DNA of 64,000 nucleotides, taken from Paraliobacillus sp044383835. GTDB taxonomy: Bacteria > Bacillota > Bacilli > Bacillales > Amphibacillaceae. This document shows, one piece after another, positions 45,221 through 54,437 of this stretch (positions are counted from its first letter, which is position 1; every line of letters starts with the position of its first letter). The notes beneath the pieces were generated by a model that saw only the letters and a list, made by a program, of their open reading frames with translations, was not told where the DNA came from and ran no database searches. The translations under genes and the position numbers were made by a program. The DNA lies in contig NZ_JBISEP010000008.1 in NCBI RefSeq assembly GCF_044383835.1, positions 52,010 through 116,009 on the forward strand. The letters run 5' to 3'.

Positions 45221-46147
45221 TTAATAATGTGGTATTATTTCTCCATTTTCTACACTTTTTTGAACGATCAGAATTTGTTCTTTTGTGACCGAAGCCCATT
45301 TATCTTTTATTTCTTCTTCTCTTTCACTATCAATAACAATGACTGCTTCTGATGTATCTTTAGACACCCTCAAGGCTTCTTCTGATTCAAAAGAAATAGA
45401 TTTAAATGTTTGTGATATTTTCTTTTCATCTACGTTCCAAATCGTAGCATCTATCTCGTTCGCTTGAAGCTTTTCGAAAAGTTGCATATAATTCACATCA
45501 ATGTATGTGACATTTTTGGTAGCGAATTCCAAAGATGTTAAGTGCATCTGATCAAGAGATTCTCTGTCTACTCCTACTCTCATACCATCAATAACCTGCG
45601 TTTTTTCTTCATCTGCTAAGAATATTTTATGTGCTGATACATAACTTTTTGATCCAAGTCGTTCCATTATAATTAAGTTGGAGTATTTATCGAGCATTGC
45701 ATCCGCAGTCATTTTTGAAACGACAGCATAATCACATCTTTTAGTACGTAATGCCTCAATTCGATTCACCCCACCTCGCATGTATATTAAATTAACTCGA
45801 CTACCCGAGGTTTCAAAGGCATCTACCATTCCCGTAGCTAACCCTTCATATTTTCTTGAATATGGTAACGGTAACGATCCAATTAATGGAGCAAAACCAG
45901 AAATTTCAAGCAACATCCCCTTATCTTTCCAGACTAAGAATGTACCTAAATGACCTCTAGCTTCCAATTTAATCGCCTTCATCTCTTCTAATAAACGAAG
46001 TGCATTTTGAACAGTGCCTCTTCCGATAGATAAGATTTCGCAATAATCTGAAACACGAGGTATTTTTTCTTTTTCATCTAGTTGCAAAAATAATTTAGCG
46101 ATTTTTTTTGCGGCTAATCCATTTTTAGAATAGAATTTTTCCCACAT
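45221..46147 (-). CDS. yhfZ: YhfZ-like GntR-type regulator
   Basis: 308 residues from ATG 46147 (AGAGGAAG six bases before). N-terminal winged helix (about 12-75; ILSIGRGTVQNALRLLEEMKAIKLEARG) and a C-terminal domain like a periplasmic-binding fold (LRTKRCDYAVVSKMTADAML, MRVGVDRESLDQMHL) that should bind the small-molecule inducer. First gene of the cluster and its presumed regulator. Confidence 0.87.
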   Translation of the reverse strand: MWEKFYSKNGLAAKKIAKLFLQLDEKEKIPRVSDYCEILSIGRGTVQNALRLLEEMKAIKLEARGHLGTFLVWKDKGMLLEISGFAPLIGSLPLPYSRKYEGLATGMVDAFETSGSRVNLIYMRGGVNRIEALRTKRCDYAVVSKMTADAMLDKYSNLIIMERLGSKSYVSAHKIFLADEEKTQVIDGMRVGVDRESLDQMHLTSLEFATKNVTYIDVNYMQLFEKLQANEIDATIWNVDEKKISQTFKSISFESEEALRVSKDTSEAVIVIDSEREEEIKDKWASVTKEQILIVQKSVENGEIIPHY

Positions 46148-46628
46148 AAACAACTTCCTCTTGATAAATATACTGTATTCTGTATATTAAATATTATAAT
46201 TGTATTTTTCACTTTTTGCAACCCCAAATTTCTAATAATATATCGTGCTGCTTTCTATATGTCCATACTACATTATGGTTAAGCTGACTAGAATAATAAT
46301 ATTTATTTTACTCTTACAAAAACTCCCTTTAAGGTAAGAAGATTTGTTTTGTTCTATCTACTTCCTTAAAAGGAGCATTGTTTGCACACGTTTGATTCTA
46401 CTATATGAGCAAGTTTTAAACTTTTCCTTTTAGATTATTACATTTTATACCTATCTTGAATCATTATGTTTTTTCATCATTTTTAAATAGATTTTTTATT
46501 CTCTTCTATATCATACACAAAGAAAATTCAATGGAACAAATTTTCAAGAGTATAGTTAAATAAGGTTATTGACTGATTTTTAATGACAACATTTACTCTT
46601 TATTTATACTTAAAGACATTCACTTTCT
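46148..46628. other. Intergenic region between yhfZ and the hydroxyacid dehydrogenase gene
   Basis: AT-rich and non-coding. CTCCCTTTAAGG (46323-46334) and CCTTAAAAGGAG (46364-46375) form an imperfect hairpin, a possible terminator. The promoter of the yhf cluster must lie near 46180-46230. Confidence 0.5.
46170..46179. promoter_or_regulatory. Candidate YhfZ operator before yhfZ
   Basis: ATACTGTATT followed by CTGTATATTA, a direct and partly inverted arrangement of TACTGTA/TTCTGTA, 23 bases before the yhfZ start. See the second copy at 45185. Confidence 0.5.
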
Positions 46629-47627
46629 TTAAGCCATATTTTTATAGGTCTGCTCCGTTATCTCATGCTGTAGAGAATTGCCATTCGTATAACGTTTTAT
46701 TTCATCTAGCATAAACGCCCCTAGTCTTGCTCTTTCATTACCAGAACTTCCGGCAATATGAGGAGTTAAAATCACATTCGGTAACGTATATAGTGGTGAA
46801 TCTTTTACGGGCGGTTCTGGATTGGTTACATCTAAAAGAGCTGTTATGTCTGAGCGCTCTTGTAAAACCTCTATTAATTCATTTTCTTCTACTATGGCTC
46901 CTCGAGCTGTATTAATAAAAGTTGCATTTTTCTTCATTAATAAAAAATGTTCCCTAGTAATCATATGCTTTGTGCTAGGTAAAAGCGGACTATGTAAAGA
47001 AACTACATCTGATTTTTTAAAAATGTCTGTTAAAGAACACAATGTTACATTTAAACGTCTTGCTTCTTCCTCTTCAACAAACGGATCATATGCTAATACT
47101 TCTATATCAAAATTTTGAAGAAGGTCAACTACTTTACGACCAATTTGACTCAATGAAATAATACCAACAGTAGATTGATAAGCTCCAATTAAAGGTTGTA
47201 GCATACCATTTAAATATGACTTTTCCTCTTTGAACTGCTTAGATAACTGCCAACCGTTTTTTAAAGAGAATAAAATCTCGCTCAATGTGAATTCTGCTAC
47301 TGGAATTGAATTCGCCTTATTAGCTGTCGTTACCTTTATTCCTCTTTTCCATACTTCTTCTGTTAGTAACTTTTTCATAGTTCCAGCAGCATAAAAAATT
47401 GCTTCTAAATGAGGTGTTTCATCTAAGAAAGCTTGATCAAAAACCGGGGCTCCCCATCCTGAAAAAATCACTTCTACTTCATTTAATAAATCGATATATT
47501 CATGATAATTCCTTTTTGTTAATGGCTTACCAATAACATCGACATGTTGAGATATTTCTTTTTGTACCTTTGGTGTATACACCTTTTCAAATAATTCTTC
47601 ATCCATAATAAAAAGACCTTTTTTCAT
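46629..47627 (-). CDS. D-isomer-specific 2-hydroxyacid dehydrogenase
   Basis: 332 residues from ATG 47627 (AAAGGAGTG upstream). NAD(P)-binding domain with an unusual nucleotide loop TVGIISLSQIGRKVVDLL, where GxSxIG stands in for GxGxxG, then catalytic Arg in INTARGAIV, Glu in TNPEPP and His in TPHIAGSSGNE. Reduces a 2-keto acid or acts on a sugar-acid derivative. Downstream in one run with the YitT-like gene. Likely a member of the sugar cluster. Confidence 0.9.
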   Translation of the reverse strand: MKKGLFIMDEELFEKVYTPKVQKEISQHVDVIGKPLTKRNYHEYIDLLNEVEVIFSGWGAPVFDQAFLDETPHLEAIFYAAGTMKKLLTEEVWKRGIKVTTANKANSIPVAEFTLSEILFSLKNGWQLSKQFKEEKSYLNGMLQPLIGAYQSTVGIISLSQIGRKVVDLLQNFDIEVLAYDPFVEEEEARRLNVTLCSLTDIFKKSDVVSLHSPLLPSTKHMITREHFLLMKKNATFINTARGAIVEENELIEVLQERSDITALLDVTNPEPPVKDSPLYTLPNVILTPHIAGSSGNERARLGAFMLDEIKRYTNGNSLQHEITEQTYKNMA

Positions 47628-47662
47628 GCAGTTCACTCCTTTAAATACTGAATATAAATGAC

Positions 47663-48319
47663 TCATTTGTTTGTTGCTCTTTTTTGAAACATTTTAATAA
47701 GCGGACCAATAATTAATACAGAAATTATCGTTCCCTCACGAATACCCTGAATTGTTCCTAAAGCTATAAATGAAATAACAGCTGCTAAAAGAACTAAGAT
47801 AATATCAAAATAAAATTTTACTGTACCAAATTCTTTTGAACTTTTTATAGCTATTGCTTTTACTATACCTTCTGCCGGATTATTTACTACTTGTGCCTTC
47901 AATTGTAAGACCGTGCTAAGTGCAATTATCACACTTCCCACAATGACCATATTTAATTGAATCAAATAAGACAACTGTGCAACTAAAGTAACTAAAGCAG
48001 ACCAAAGATCAATAGAAATTCCTAAGATAGGACCAACTAACAATTGTAGATATTGTATTTTCGGGAATTCTTGTCTCAATAGGATTACTTGTATCAAGAC
48101 AAAAAGAAAATTTAACACCATCGTTAGCATTCCAAAGCTCACTGGAAGAAACAAACTTAAAACATACGGAGGACTTGTAATGGGGGTTGTTCCAAGGTGT
48201 GCTAATGTTACTAAACTAATACCAAGCCCCATAATAACAAGACTTAAGAAAAATAAAAAATAGGATTTTAATGTGTTGAATTCAATCAAAGGGATACACT
48301 TCTTTCCACGAATATTCAT
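47663..48319 (-). CDS. YczE/YitT-type membrane protein
   Basis: 218 residues, five or six helices. Contains LGTTPITSPPYVLSLFLPVSFGMLTMVLNFLFVL, typical of the YczE/YyaS/YitT group (annotated as DUF6198 in places). Function unknown. It lies about 280 bases beyond the end of the SIS genes on the same strand and just before the dehydrogenase gene. Confidence 0.82.
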   Translation of the reverse strand: MNIRGKKCIPLIEFNTLKSYFLFFLSLVIMGLGISLVTLAHLGTTPITSPPYVLSLFLPVSFGMLTMVLNFLFVLIQVILLRQEFPKIQYLQLLVGPILGISIDLWSALVTLVAQLSYLIQLNMVIVGSVIIALSTVLQLKAQVVNNPAEGIVKAIAIKSSKEFGTVKFYFDIILVLLAAVISFIALGTIQGIREGTIISVLIIGPLIKMFQKRATNK

Positions 48320-48561
48320 ATAAAGCGATTAATGTCTGAAGTGACATTATGCTTTTTTCTATATTAATGATATGTTCTTTTCCGAGACTTGTCTTATTGA
48401 CTCAAGAAGAAAATCTCATTTACAGAATTAAAATGATTGAATAGAATGAACACAGAACATCTAAACTAGTATACAAATCTACAAATTAAACTATGTTATA
48501 AACAATTAGAACAATATTTTAACAGCTATATGACCAAAACAGACCTTTTAATCATTTATAA

Positions 48562-48588
48562 AAGAACCTATCATTTCGATAGGCTCTT
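48562..48588 (-). terminator. Terminator of the PTS-SIS operon
   Basis: AAGAACCTATC/GATAGGCTCTT, 11-base arms with one G-U pair, ten bases beyond the SIS gene stop, followed by TTTTAT on the minus strand. Confidence 0.8.
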
Positions 48589-48598
48589 AATTATAACG

Positions 48599-49348
48599 CT
48601 ATTTCTTCATATTTTTTATTAGCATCGGTACCTTATCCCCATACACTTCAAGTAGCTTCTTATTGTGTTCATCTGAACCAGCAACATTTCCACTTAGAAA
48701 AACAGGTGGTGTTTCTCCTGTTTCAATAAGCAAATGAACAACTTCCGCTAATATCGATTGAAGGATTGAAATACCAATCACTGAAGACGATGGAGCAAAC
48801 CTAATTCCAGAATCTGAATGATGCAACGTAGTATCACCAACTGGTACATGATTATCAATCACATAATGACACGCATCTTTTAGATAAAACCCTTTTTCAT
48901 GTCTAGAAGATTCTGTCTTAGCATATGCCGTACTTGTGATTGCTACAGTAGTTGCTCCACATTCTTTCCCGTAAAGCGCAACATCAACAGGAACTGGATT
49001 AATGCCTGAAGTGGAGATTACAAGCAGCACATCATTTTCTGTAATCGAATACTCTTCAAGAAACGGGCGAACATATTGATTTTTCCGTTCTTTTTGAGAT
49101 GAAGCAGCCCCACCCTGATGAAGCATTAAGGGCTCTATTAATATAGGTGATACTGGTGCAAGCCCACCCGCCCGGTAAAAAACTTCTTCTGTCAATATGT
49201 GGGAGTGACCAGATCCAAATAAGTAAACTATACCGCCCTTATTTATTTTCTTAAAAATCTCTTCACTTACTTGCTGCATTACTTGTTCTTCTATTTCAAA
49301 TACATGTTTCAGTTGTTCTTGTATTCTTTGGTAATAATTTTTTATCAT
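48599..49348 (-). CDS. SIS-domain sugar isomerase-like protein (UPF0309 group), copy 1
   Basis: 249 residues. SIS fold with sugar-phosphate binding signatures YLFGSGHSHILTEEVFYRAGG (41-61) and LLVISTSGINPVPVDVALYG. Such proteins isomerise, deaminate or hydrolyse phosphorylated amino sugars. No activity is proven for this group. Last gene of the PTS operon. Confidence 0.85.
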   Translation of the reverse strand: MIKNYYQRIQEQLKHVFEIEEQVMQQVSEEIFKKINKGGIVYLFGSGHSHILTEEVFYRAGGLAPVSPILIEPLMLHQGGAASSQKERKNQYVRPFLEEYSITENDVLLVISTSGINPVPVDVALYGKECGATTVAITSTAYAKTESSRHEKGFYLKDACHYVIDNHVPVGDTTLHHSDSGIRFAPSSSVIGISILQSILAEVVHLLIETGETPPVFLSGNVAGSDEHNKKLLEVYGDKVPMLIKNMKK

Positions 49349-49436
49349 TTCTTAACCCTCTCGCACGAATTTTATTTCATTAGCAGTTTTAAGACAACCA
49401 TAATTCAAGTAATTATGATTACAAGGATTATAATAC

Positions 49437-50153
49437 TTAAACCCGATGCATTCGGTCTTTATATTTATTCATTAACGCTTCGTTGTATTCTCTGCCACCC
49501 TCTATGTTTGCACTTTTCATTATAGGTGGTTCAATACCTTTGGACACCAATTTCTCAATCGCATGTAACACTACACTATTTAGTAAAAAGGCAGCAGAAA
49601 TAGAGGATGTTGCACCTGTCTTCATGTCGTATTCCGGTATATCTATTACACAGTCCCCTGGATCACCATAATTATCTAATACCACATCCGCAAATTCATA
49701 CAATTTCTTACCACTTGAATGTAAACTTTTCGCATTTGTTGATTCCTTTAAGTTTGTAACAACAATCAGTTTATTGCCTTGTTCTTTCACATATTTAGCC
49801 ATATCGATGTGTAAAGGATTCTTTCCAGAGTTTGAGATGAAAATAAAACAATCTTCTTTCCGTTTATCCACTAAACGAATGAATGCATCACCTACTCCTT
49901 CAATAACCTCGAACCATCCATTAGTACCGTAAAACTCTTTAATTGCTTTAGAATTAACAAATCCTCCTGCACGTCCTGCAACTTCAATTGCAGCGGCAAA
50001 TGAATGCCCTGAACCAAAGGACTGAATAATCCCGCCACGTTCCACCGTCTCTACCAGTATGTCTGCAGCTTTTTTAATATTGTCTTGTTGTTCGTTGTGT
50101 ATTTGCTTCAAGATGCTATCAATTTTTGTATAAAACTGATCGACATAATTCAT
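49437..50153 (-). CDS. SIS-domain sugar isomerase-like protein (UPF0309 group), copy 2
   Basis: 238 residues from ATG 50153 (GAGGAG eight bases before; GTG 50162 rejected). Motifs SFGSGHSFAAAIEVAGRAGG and FIFISNSGKNPLHIDMAKY match copy 1, but overall identity is low, so it is not a recent duplication. The two may form a hetero-complex or act in two steps on the sugar phosphate formed by the PTS. Confidence 0.85.
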   Translation of the reverse strand: MNYVDQFYTKIDSILKQIHNEQQDNIKKAADILVETVERGGIIQSFGSGHSFAAAIEVAGRAGGFVNSKAIKEFYGTNGWFEVIEGVGDAFIRLVDKRKEDCFIFISNSGKNPLHIDMAKYVKEQGNKLIVVTNLKESTNAKSLHSSGKKLYEFADVVLDNYGDPGDCVIDIPEYDMKTGATSSISAAFLLNSVVLHAIEKLVSKGIEPPIMKSANIEGGREYNEALMNKYKDRMHRV

Positions 50154-50170
50154 TGCATTCACTCCTCAAG

Positions 50171-50662
50171 CTATAGCTTTGCTTTTTTCATAAATTCTAC
50201 AATATTAGTTTCGGGTTCATCTGGTACCATTTGCGCAGTCACTTTTATACCAGAATCAATCAGTGTCTTAATAGCCTCTTTTTCACTTGGAGTAATGCTA
50301 ACTGACTTTTTAATTTGTACGGAATCAAATCGATTTGATAGATTTCCAACATTAACTTGAGTTAACTCTAACCCCTCTTCTTGCAAACGCACTAAAATTT
50401 CTGGTTTTTTTACAATTAATAATACGCGCTGCCCTTTATAATTACCGGCTTTTATATTTGCTGTAGCTTTTTCAAATGTTAAAATAGACGTATTTACTCC
50501 AGATGGTGCAGCCATTCGCAACACAGCTTTTTCATGGTCACTGTTAGCAATAATATCATCTATTACCATAATTCTGTTCACTTTTAGTCCGGTAGACCAC
50601 CGTGTAGCTACCTGACCATGAATTAAACGATCATCCACTCTTACATGCACAATTCCTTCCAT
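50171..50662 (-). CDS. Mannose-family PTS component IIB
   Basis: 163 residues from ATG 50662 (AAGGAG eight bases before). Phosphate carrier of the mannose/fructose/sorbose PTS. Phospho-His15 in VDDRLIHGQVATRW. Accepts phosphate from IIA and passes it to the incoming sugar in the IIC-IID channel. The rest of the operon supplies IIA, IIC and IID, so the transporter is complete. Confidence 0.94.
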   Translation of the reverse strand: MEGIVHVRVDDRLIHGQVATRWSTGLKVNRIMVIDDIIANSDHEKAVLRMAAPSGVNTSILTFEKATANIKAGNYKGQRVLLIVKKPEILVRLQEEGLELTQVNVGNLSNRFDSVQIKKSVSITPSEKEAIKTLIDSGIKVTAQMVPDEPETNIVEFMKKAKL

Positions 50663-50674
50663 CTCTATCACTCC

Positions 50675-51472
50675 TTATGTTGTAAAGATCTTTAAGTTAT
50701 AAGCAATGACTCCAATAGCCATTAGTATAAAAACAACACGTGTTGAATTTAATTTTTTTCTTCCAAGCATCCAGTAAGTTAAGGCAACAATAAGTACTGG
50801 GCCTAGTGATGGTAAAATTTGATCAGCAAGCTCCTGTAGTGATAGTGTAACTTCACCTTGTTTAAACTCGTATCCAAAAGTTGCTTTAACAACCGTAGGA
50901 ACAAGTGCACCAACAACTGTGAGCCCAAGTATATTGGCAGCTTTAGTTAAATTTTTTAATCTGCCACCAACTTCTGTTACAAGCCTAACTCCTTCCTGAT
51001 ATCCTGACCAAACAAAAAATCGCATTGCCCCAAGACGTATAACACCGAACACAATCCAGAGAAGAAGGCCAATCGGGTTACCTTCAATCGCCAAGTATGA
51101 GGCTATTGAGCCCACAATCGTAGTTGGAATAACAAAGAAAAGTGTATCTCCAATTCCAGCAAGCGGTCCCATCATACCAGTTTTCAATGAAGCAACAGCT
51201 TCCATTGATTTAATTCCTTTCTCTCTTTCCAGCGCTGTATTTACACCTAGTATTAGTGGTGCCATAGCATTGTTTGTATTGAAAAATTGCATATGTGTCA
51301 TAGCAACTTTTTTACGTTCTTCAGGATCTTTATATAAGCTTTTTATTAAAGGAAGAACACTAAAATAATACCCAAGGCCTTGAAATTTCTGATAGTTCCA
51401 ACTCGCTTGACCAAAAAAGAACCATCTCCAAAATACTTTATTTAGTTCACGATCCATTTTTCGTTTACTCAT
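50675..51472 (-). CDS. Mannose-family PTS component IID
   Basis: 265 residues from ATG 51472 (GGAGGG seven bases before). Membrane protein of the sugar channel with FGQASWNYQKFQGLGYYFSVLP and MGPLAGIGDTLFFVIPTTIVG. Overlaps the end of IIC. Confidence 0.94.
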   Translation of the reverse strand: MSKRKMDRELNKVFWRWFFFGQASWNYQKFQGLGYYFSVLPLIKSLYKDPEERKKVAMTHMQFFNTNNAMAPLILGVNTALEREKGIKSMEAVASLKTGMMGPLAGIGDTLFFVIPTTIVGSIASYLAIEGNPIGLLLWIVFGVIRLGAMRFFVWSGYQEGVRLVTEVGGRLKNLTKAANILGLTVVGALVPTVVKATFGYEFKQGEVTLSLQELADQILPSLGPVLIVALTYWMLGRKKLNSTRVVFILMAIGVIAYNLKIFTT

Positions 51473-52250
51473 CTTCCATCCCTCCATTCGCTAATGCAGG
51501 ATCATTTGTACTATTTTCATTTTTTGAAAAATGTTGATAGCCTAAGATTGCCAATGCAAGTCCAATTAAGGCAGCACCCAAAACGGTTATATTCAAGTAA
51601 GCCGCTACAACAAATCCAATAATTAAATATGGTATATTTTCTTTTACTGGTAAATACCTTAATAAGATGGCTATTCCTAAAGCTGGAAGGATTCCACCAG
51701 CAACTTGTAAGCCGCTCATCAGCCACTCTGGCATGTGAGCCACTATTGATTCAATGAAATTCGCTCCAAAGACCAGTGCTAAGAATACCGGTATCATTCT
51801 GGATAGGGATGTTGGAAGTAGCCCCCATAACCCCATCCTCGCTGCCTTGTCTAGATTACCTTGTTTCACAAAAAATTCTGCACGGTTTTGGAAGTACGTA
51901 TTTGTAAACCGAGCAAGCACATCCAATTGCACCATCAGTAAACCAATCGGAACTGCTAATGATATTCCGAATTCAGCTCCTTTTCCTGAGAAAATTGCAA
52001 ATGCCGTTCCAATTAATGCTCCGGTCATATAATCAGGAATTGATGCTCCTCCAAAGTTACCCACACCAAGGACGAGTAAATTCAATGTTCCTCCAACAAT
52101 CAGACCCGTTTGAATATCTCCAAGAATTAAGCCAGCAAAAAAACCGGCCATTGTTGGCTTAACAAACCCCATTGTTGTATTATTTCCATCATAAATTGCA
52201 AATGCTGAATACAGTGTAATTAATAAAACCTGCCACCAAGCTACGTCCAT
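51465..52250 (-). CDS. Mannose-family PTS component IIC
   Basis: 261 residues, about eight helices. Signature GGTLNLLVLGVGNFGGASIPDYMTGALIGTAF. Forms the translocation channel with IID. Follows IIA by 12 bases. Confidence 0.94.
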   Translation of the reverse strand: MDVAWWQVLLITLYSAFAIYDGNNTTMGFVKPTMAGFFAGLILGDIQTGLIVGGTLNLLVLGVGNFGGASIPDYMTGALIGTAFAIFSGKGAEFGISLAVPIGLLMVQLDVLARFTNTYFQNRAEFFVKQGNLDKAARMGLWGLLPTSLSRMIPVFLALVFGANFIESIVAHMPEWLMSGLQVAGGILPALGIAILLRYLPVKENIPYLIIGFVVAAYLNITVLGAALIGLALAILGYQHFSKNENSTNDPALANGGMEDE

Positions 52251-52262
52251 ATGACTTACCTC

Positions 52263-52688
52263 CTATTCATCCAAATCATTGTTATTCATTTCTAATAAAT
52301 CTGCTTTAAAAATTGCATTTTTTGAAGACGCTATTAAATTATCAAGGTCAGATAGTGTAAAGTTACTGTCATCTATAAAAAGAGATTCAAGAATAATTGG
52401 TAGATTAACACCGCTTACAACAAATACACTGTGTTCCAACTTCAACTGATGAACTAGCGCTACGGATTGATTGTATGGTGTACCACCTTTTAAATCTGCT
52501 AAGATTAGTAAAGGTTTCTCATATCGACTCCATTCTTTTAAATAAGATTGAAGTTCCGTTGAAAATTGTTCTACCCCTGCTTTAGTTAATTCTATTATGT
52601 GAAGCTTATCTTGCTCTCCTGTAATCATATCAACTGCCTTTTTCATACCACTTGCTACCCCTTGATGAGATACAAGCAAAACATTCAT
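52263..52688 (-). CDS. Mannose-family PTS component IIA
   Basis: 141 residues. Phospho-His8 in LLVSHQGVASGMKKA, DLKGGTPYNQS, and VVSGVNLPIILE. Receives phosphate from HPr. First transporter gene, directly after the GntR-type regulator. Confidence 0.94.
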   Translation of the reverse strand: MNVLLVSHQGVASGMKKAVDMITGEQDKLHIIELTKAGVEQFSTELQSYLKEWSRYEKPLLILADLKGGTPYNQSVALVHQLKLEHSVFVVSGVNLPIILESLFIDDSNFTLSDLDNLIASSKNAIFKADLLEMNNNDLDE

Positions 52689-52702
52689 TGTACCATCTCC
52701 TT

Positions 52703-53389
52703 TTATAATGGCTCTATTTTATTGCTAAAATATTCCCATCTCTTATAAGTTTCAATATATTCAACTACTCTTTTCCCCAGTAAATAGGTGTGTCTACGAA
52801 TGAAAGCAGTTGGTTCATTATCTTCTATTTCAAGCAAAGTACTTTCTTTAGACGGTGTTGGAAAACATATTTCTGTCACCTCTTTGGAATCTGATTGAAA
52901 AAGATTAATGTGAAAATCATTTTTAATTTTTTCATAGATAGAAGAAAATGCATTAAGATCTGTAATATCTTCTTCTTTAATAAATTCAGATAACACATAA
53001 GAGTATTGTACAAGTAACGGTATATCCTCAATCATACGTACTCGTTTAATCAAATAAAATGATTCCTGCTCATCAATTTTAAGTTCTTTGGATATTCGGG
53101 GATCCCTGATTTTATCAACACTAATAACTCGAACAGATTCTTGCATACCTTGATGATTTTCTTGATCTGAAAACCTTACTACCTTGGCTTTTTTACCTTT
53201 AGAAACATAAGTTCCTTTGCCTTGATACCTTACTAAATACCCTTCTTGAGTTAATTCTTGCAAGGCTTTAATTACAGTAATACTACTTACGTTATATTCT
53301 TTTTTTAGCTCAGATTCACTGTAAAATTTATCTCCCGGCAAAAAATTCCCATTATTAATCTTATAAAGTAGACTTTGTTTAATTTGCAA
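52703..53389 (-). CDS. GntR/HutC-type (UTRA) regulator of the PTS operon
   Basis: 228 residues as read from TTG 53389, with winged helix (1-70; YSESELKKEYNVSSITVIKAL) and UTRA ligand domain to the end. Homologues start MPKYLQIK. Here the upstream in-frame codons are ATT CCG AAG TAT TTG CAA, so translation probably begins at ATT 53401, which has AGGGGGGAT 11 bases before, while TTG 53389 has no site in range. Presumed repressor relieved by a phosphorylated sugar. An AACTAGTTAACCAGTT element stands upstream. Confidence 0.85.
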   Translation of the reverse strand: MQIKQSLLYKINNGNFLPGDKFYSESELKKEYNVSSITVIKALQELTQEGYLVRYQGKGTYVSKGKKAKVVRFSDQENHQGMQESVRVISVDKIRDPRISKELKIDEQESFYLIKRVRMIEDIPLLVQYSYVLSEFIKEEDITDLNAFSSIYEKIKNDFHINLFQSDSKEVTEICFPTPSKESTLLEIEDNEPTAFIRRHTYLLGKRVVEYIETYKRWEYFSNKIEPL

Positions 53390-53419
53390 ATACTTCGGAA
53401 TAGAAATAAGATCCCCCCT

Positions 53420-53435
53420 AACTAGTTAACCAGTT
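53420..53435. promoter_or_regulatory. Candidate GntR operator
   Basis: AACTAGTTAACCAGTT, imperfect palindrome and tandem AACTAGTT/AACCAGTT, directly before the ribosome binding site of the GntR gene. Suits self-repression of the operon. Confidence 0.55.
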
Positions 53436-53530
53436 AATATATTAAGTTGAACAAAAACTAATGTCATATTATAAGGGCAGACAACAATAACTGTTTGTAG
53501 TTAGATTTTTCTCATTATGATTGACCTTAA

Positions 53531-54295
53531 TTAATCGATTAGTGACTTAAGTATCCTTACATCTTCAATAAGCTGTTCTTCGCTATCATCTTTTACGAAT
53601 TCCATCATCAAATAACGACTACCATTATTTTTTTCTAGTTTTCTCAAGTATTTTTCCCAATCAGAAACTCCTTTTGAAAAAGGGTGTTTTATCCAATCAC
53701 CAAATTTGAGTTCCCAATGAAAAACATGCACATGCGTGAGCCATGGTTTAATTTCTATAATGCTTTGAACACGTTCTTCCACTGTTTCAAACAAGGCTGG
53801 TTGCCAATATAACGATACATTAGCATGATTAATTTCCCTCATCAAACGAATAGAACTATTTACCGTGTCAGTCAAGGTTTTATTATGATATTCCAAATTA
53901 ATATGAATGCCTTGTTCTGCCGCTAGATTACCAATCCTTTTTGCATCTTCAATAACTGCTGTCCAATTGTCTTCTGTCGCTTGATCCGACCCTATTTTAC
54001 CAGCCCATACTCGAATAGCTGGGGCTGATAGTTGAACGGCAGTCTCTAATATTGTTTCAAAAGAGATTTCTTGCCCTTGAACACCTAACCGATAATATGA
54101 ACCATAAGAAACCACTTCCAATCCTGCATCTTTTGTTAAAGTTGCAACACTTTCAGCTTTTTTTAGTTCTCCAGGTCGCACGTGGATATCGGCACCCCAT
54201 TCTATTCCTTGGATTTTTGCTCTTTTAGCAATTTCCACTACTTCTTGCGTAGATAAATCCCTAAATGTTACAGAGCATAACCCTACTTTGAACAC
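53531..54295 (-). CDS. Sugar phosphate isomerase/epimerase, TIM barrel
   Basis: 254 residues of the xylose isomerase-like AP endonuclease 2 superfamily: IQGIEWGADIHV, IHINLEYHN (Glu metal ligand), WLTHVHVFHW, and FGDWIKHPFSKGVSDWEKYL near the end. Would epimerise or isomerise a sugar or inositol-like compound. Located between the PTS operon and the AraC-type gene, same strand. Confidence 0.85.
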   Translation of the reverse strand: MFKVGLCSVTFRDLSTQEVVEIAKRAKIQGIEWGADIHVRPGELKKAESVATLTKDAGLEVVSYGSYYRLGVQGQEISFETILETAVQLSAPAIRVWAGKIGSDQATEDNWTAVIEDAKRIGNLAAEQGIHINLEYHNKTLTDTVNSSIRLMREINHANVSLYWQPALFETVEERVQSIIEIKPWLTHVHVFHWELKFGDWIKHPFSKGVSDWEKYLRKLEKNNGSRYLMMEFVKDDSEEQLIEDVRILKSLID

Positions 54296-54437
54296 GCTTT
54301 CACCTCCCTCTGAACAAACACATAAACATTTTTTTAATTTCTTAACGCTATCATACGCTTTATAATGACCGCTGTCTTATTAATGAAAGAACATATTTCT
54401 CAATTTCAGAAATCAAAAATATACGTAATATTTCGAT

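Noticed and set aside
53531..54295. AP endonuclease for DNA repair
   Set aside because: It belongs to the same barrel superfamily, but the neighbouring PTS and AraC genes point to a sugar isomerase or epimerase.
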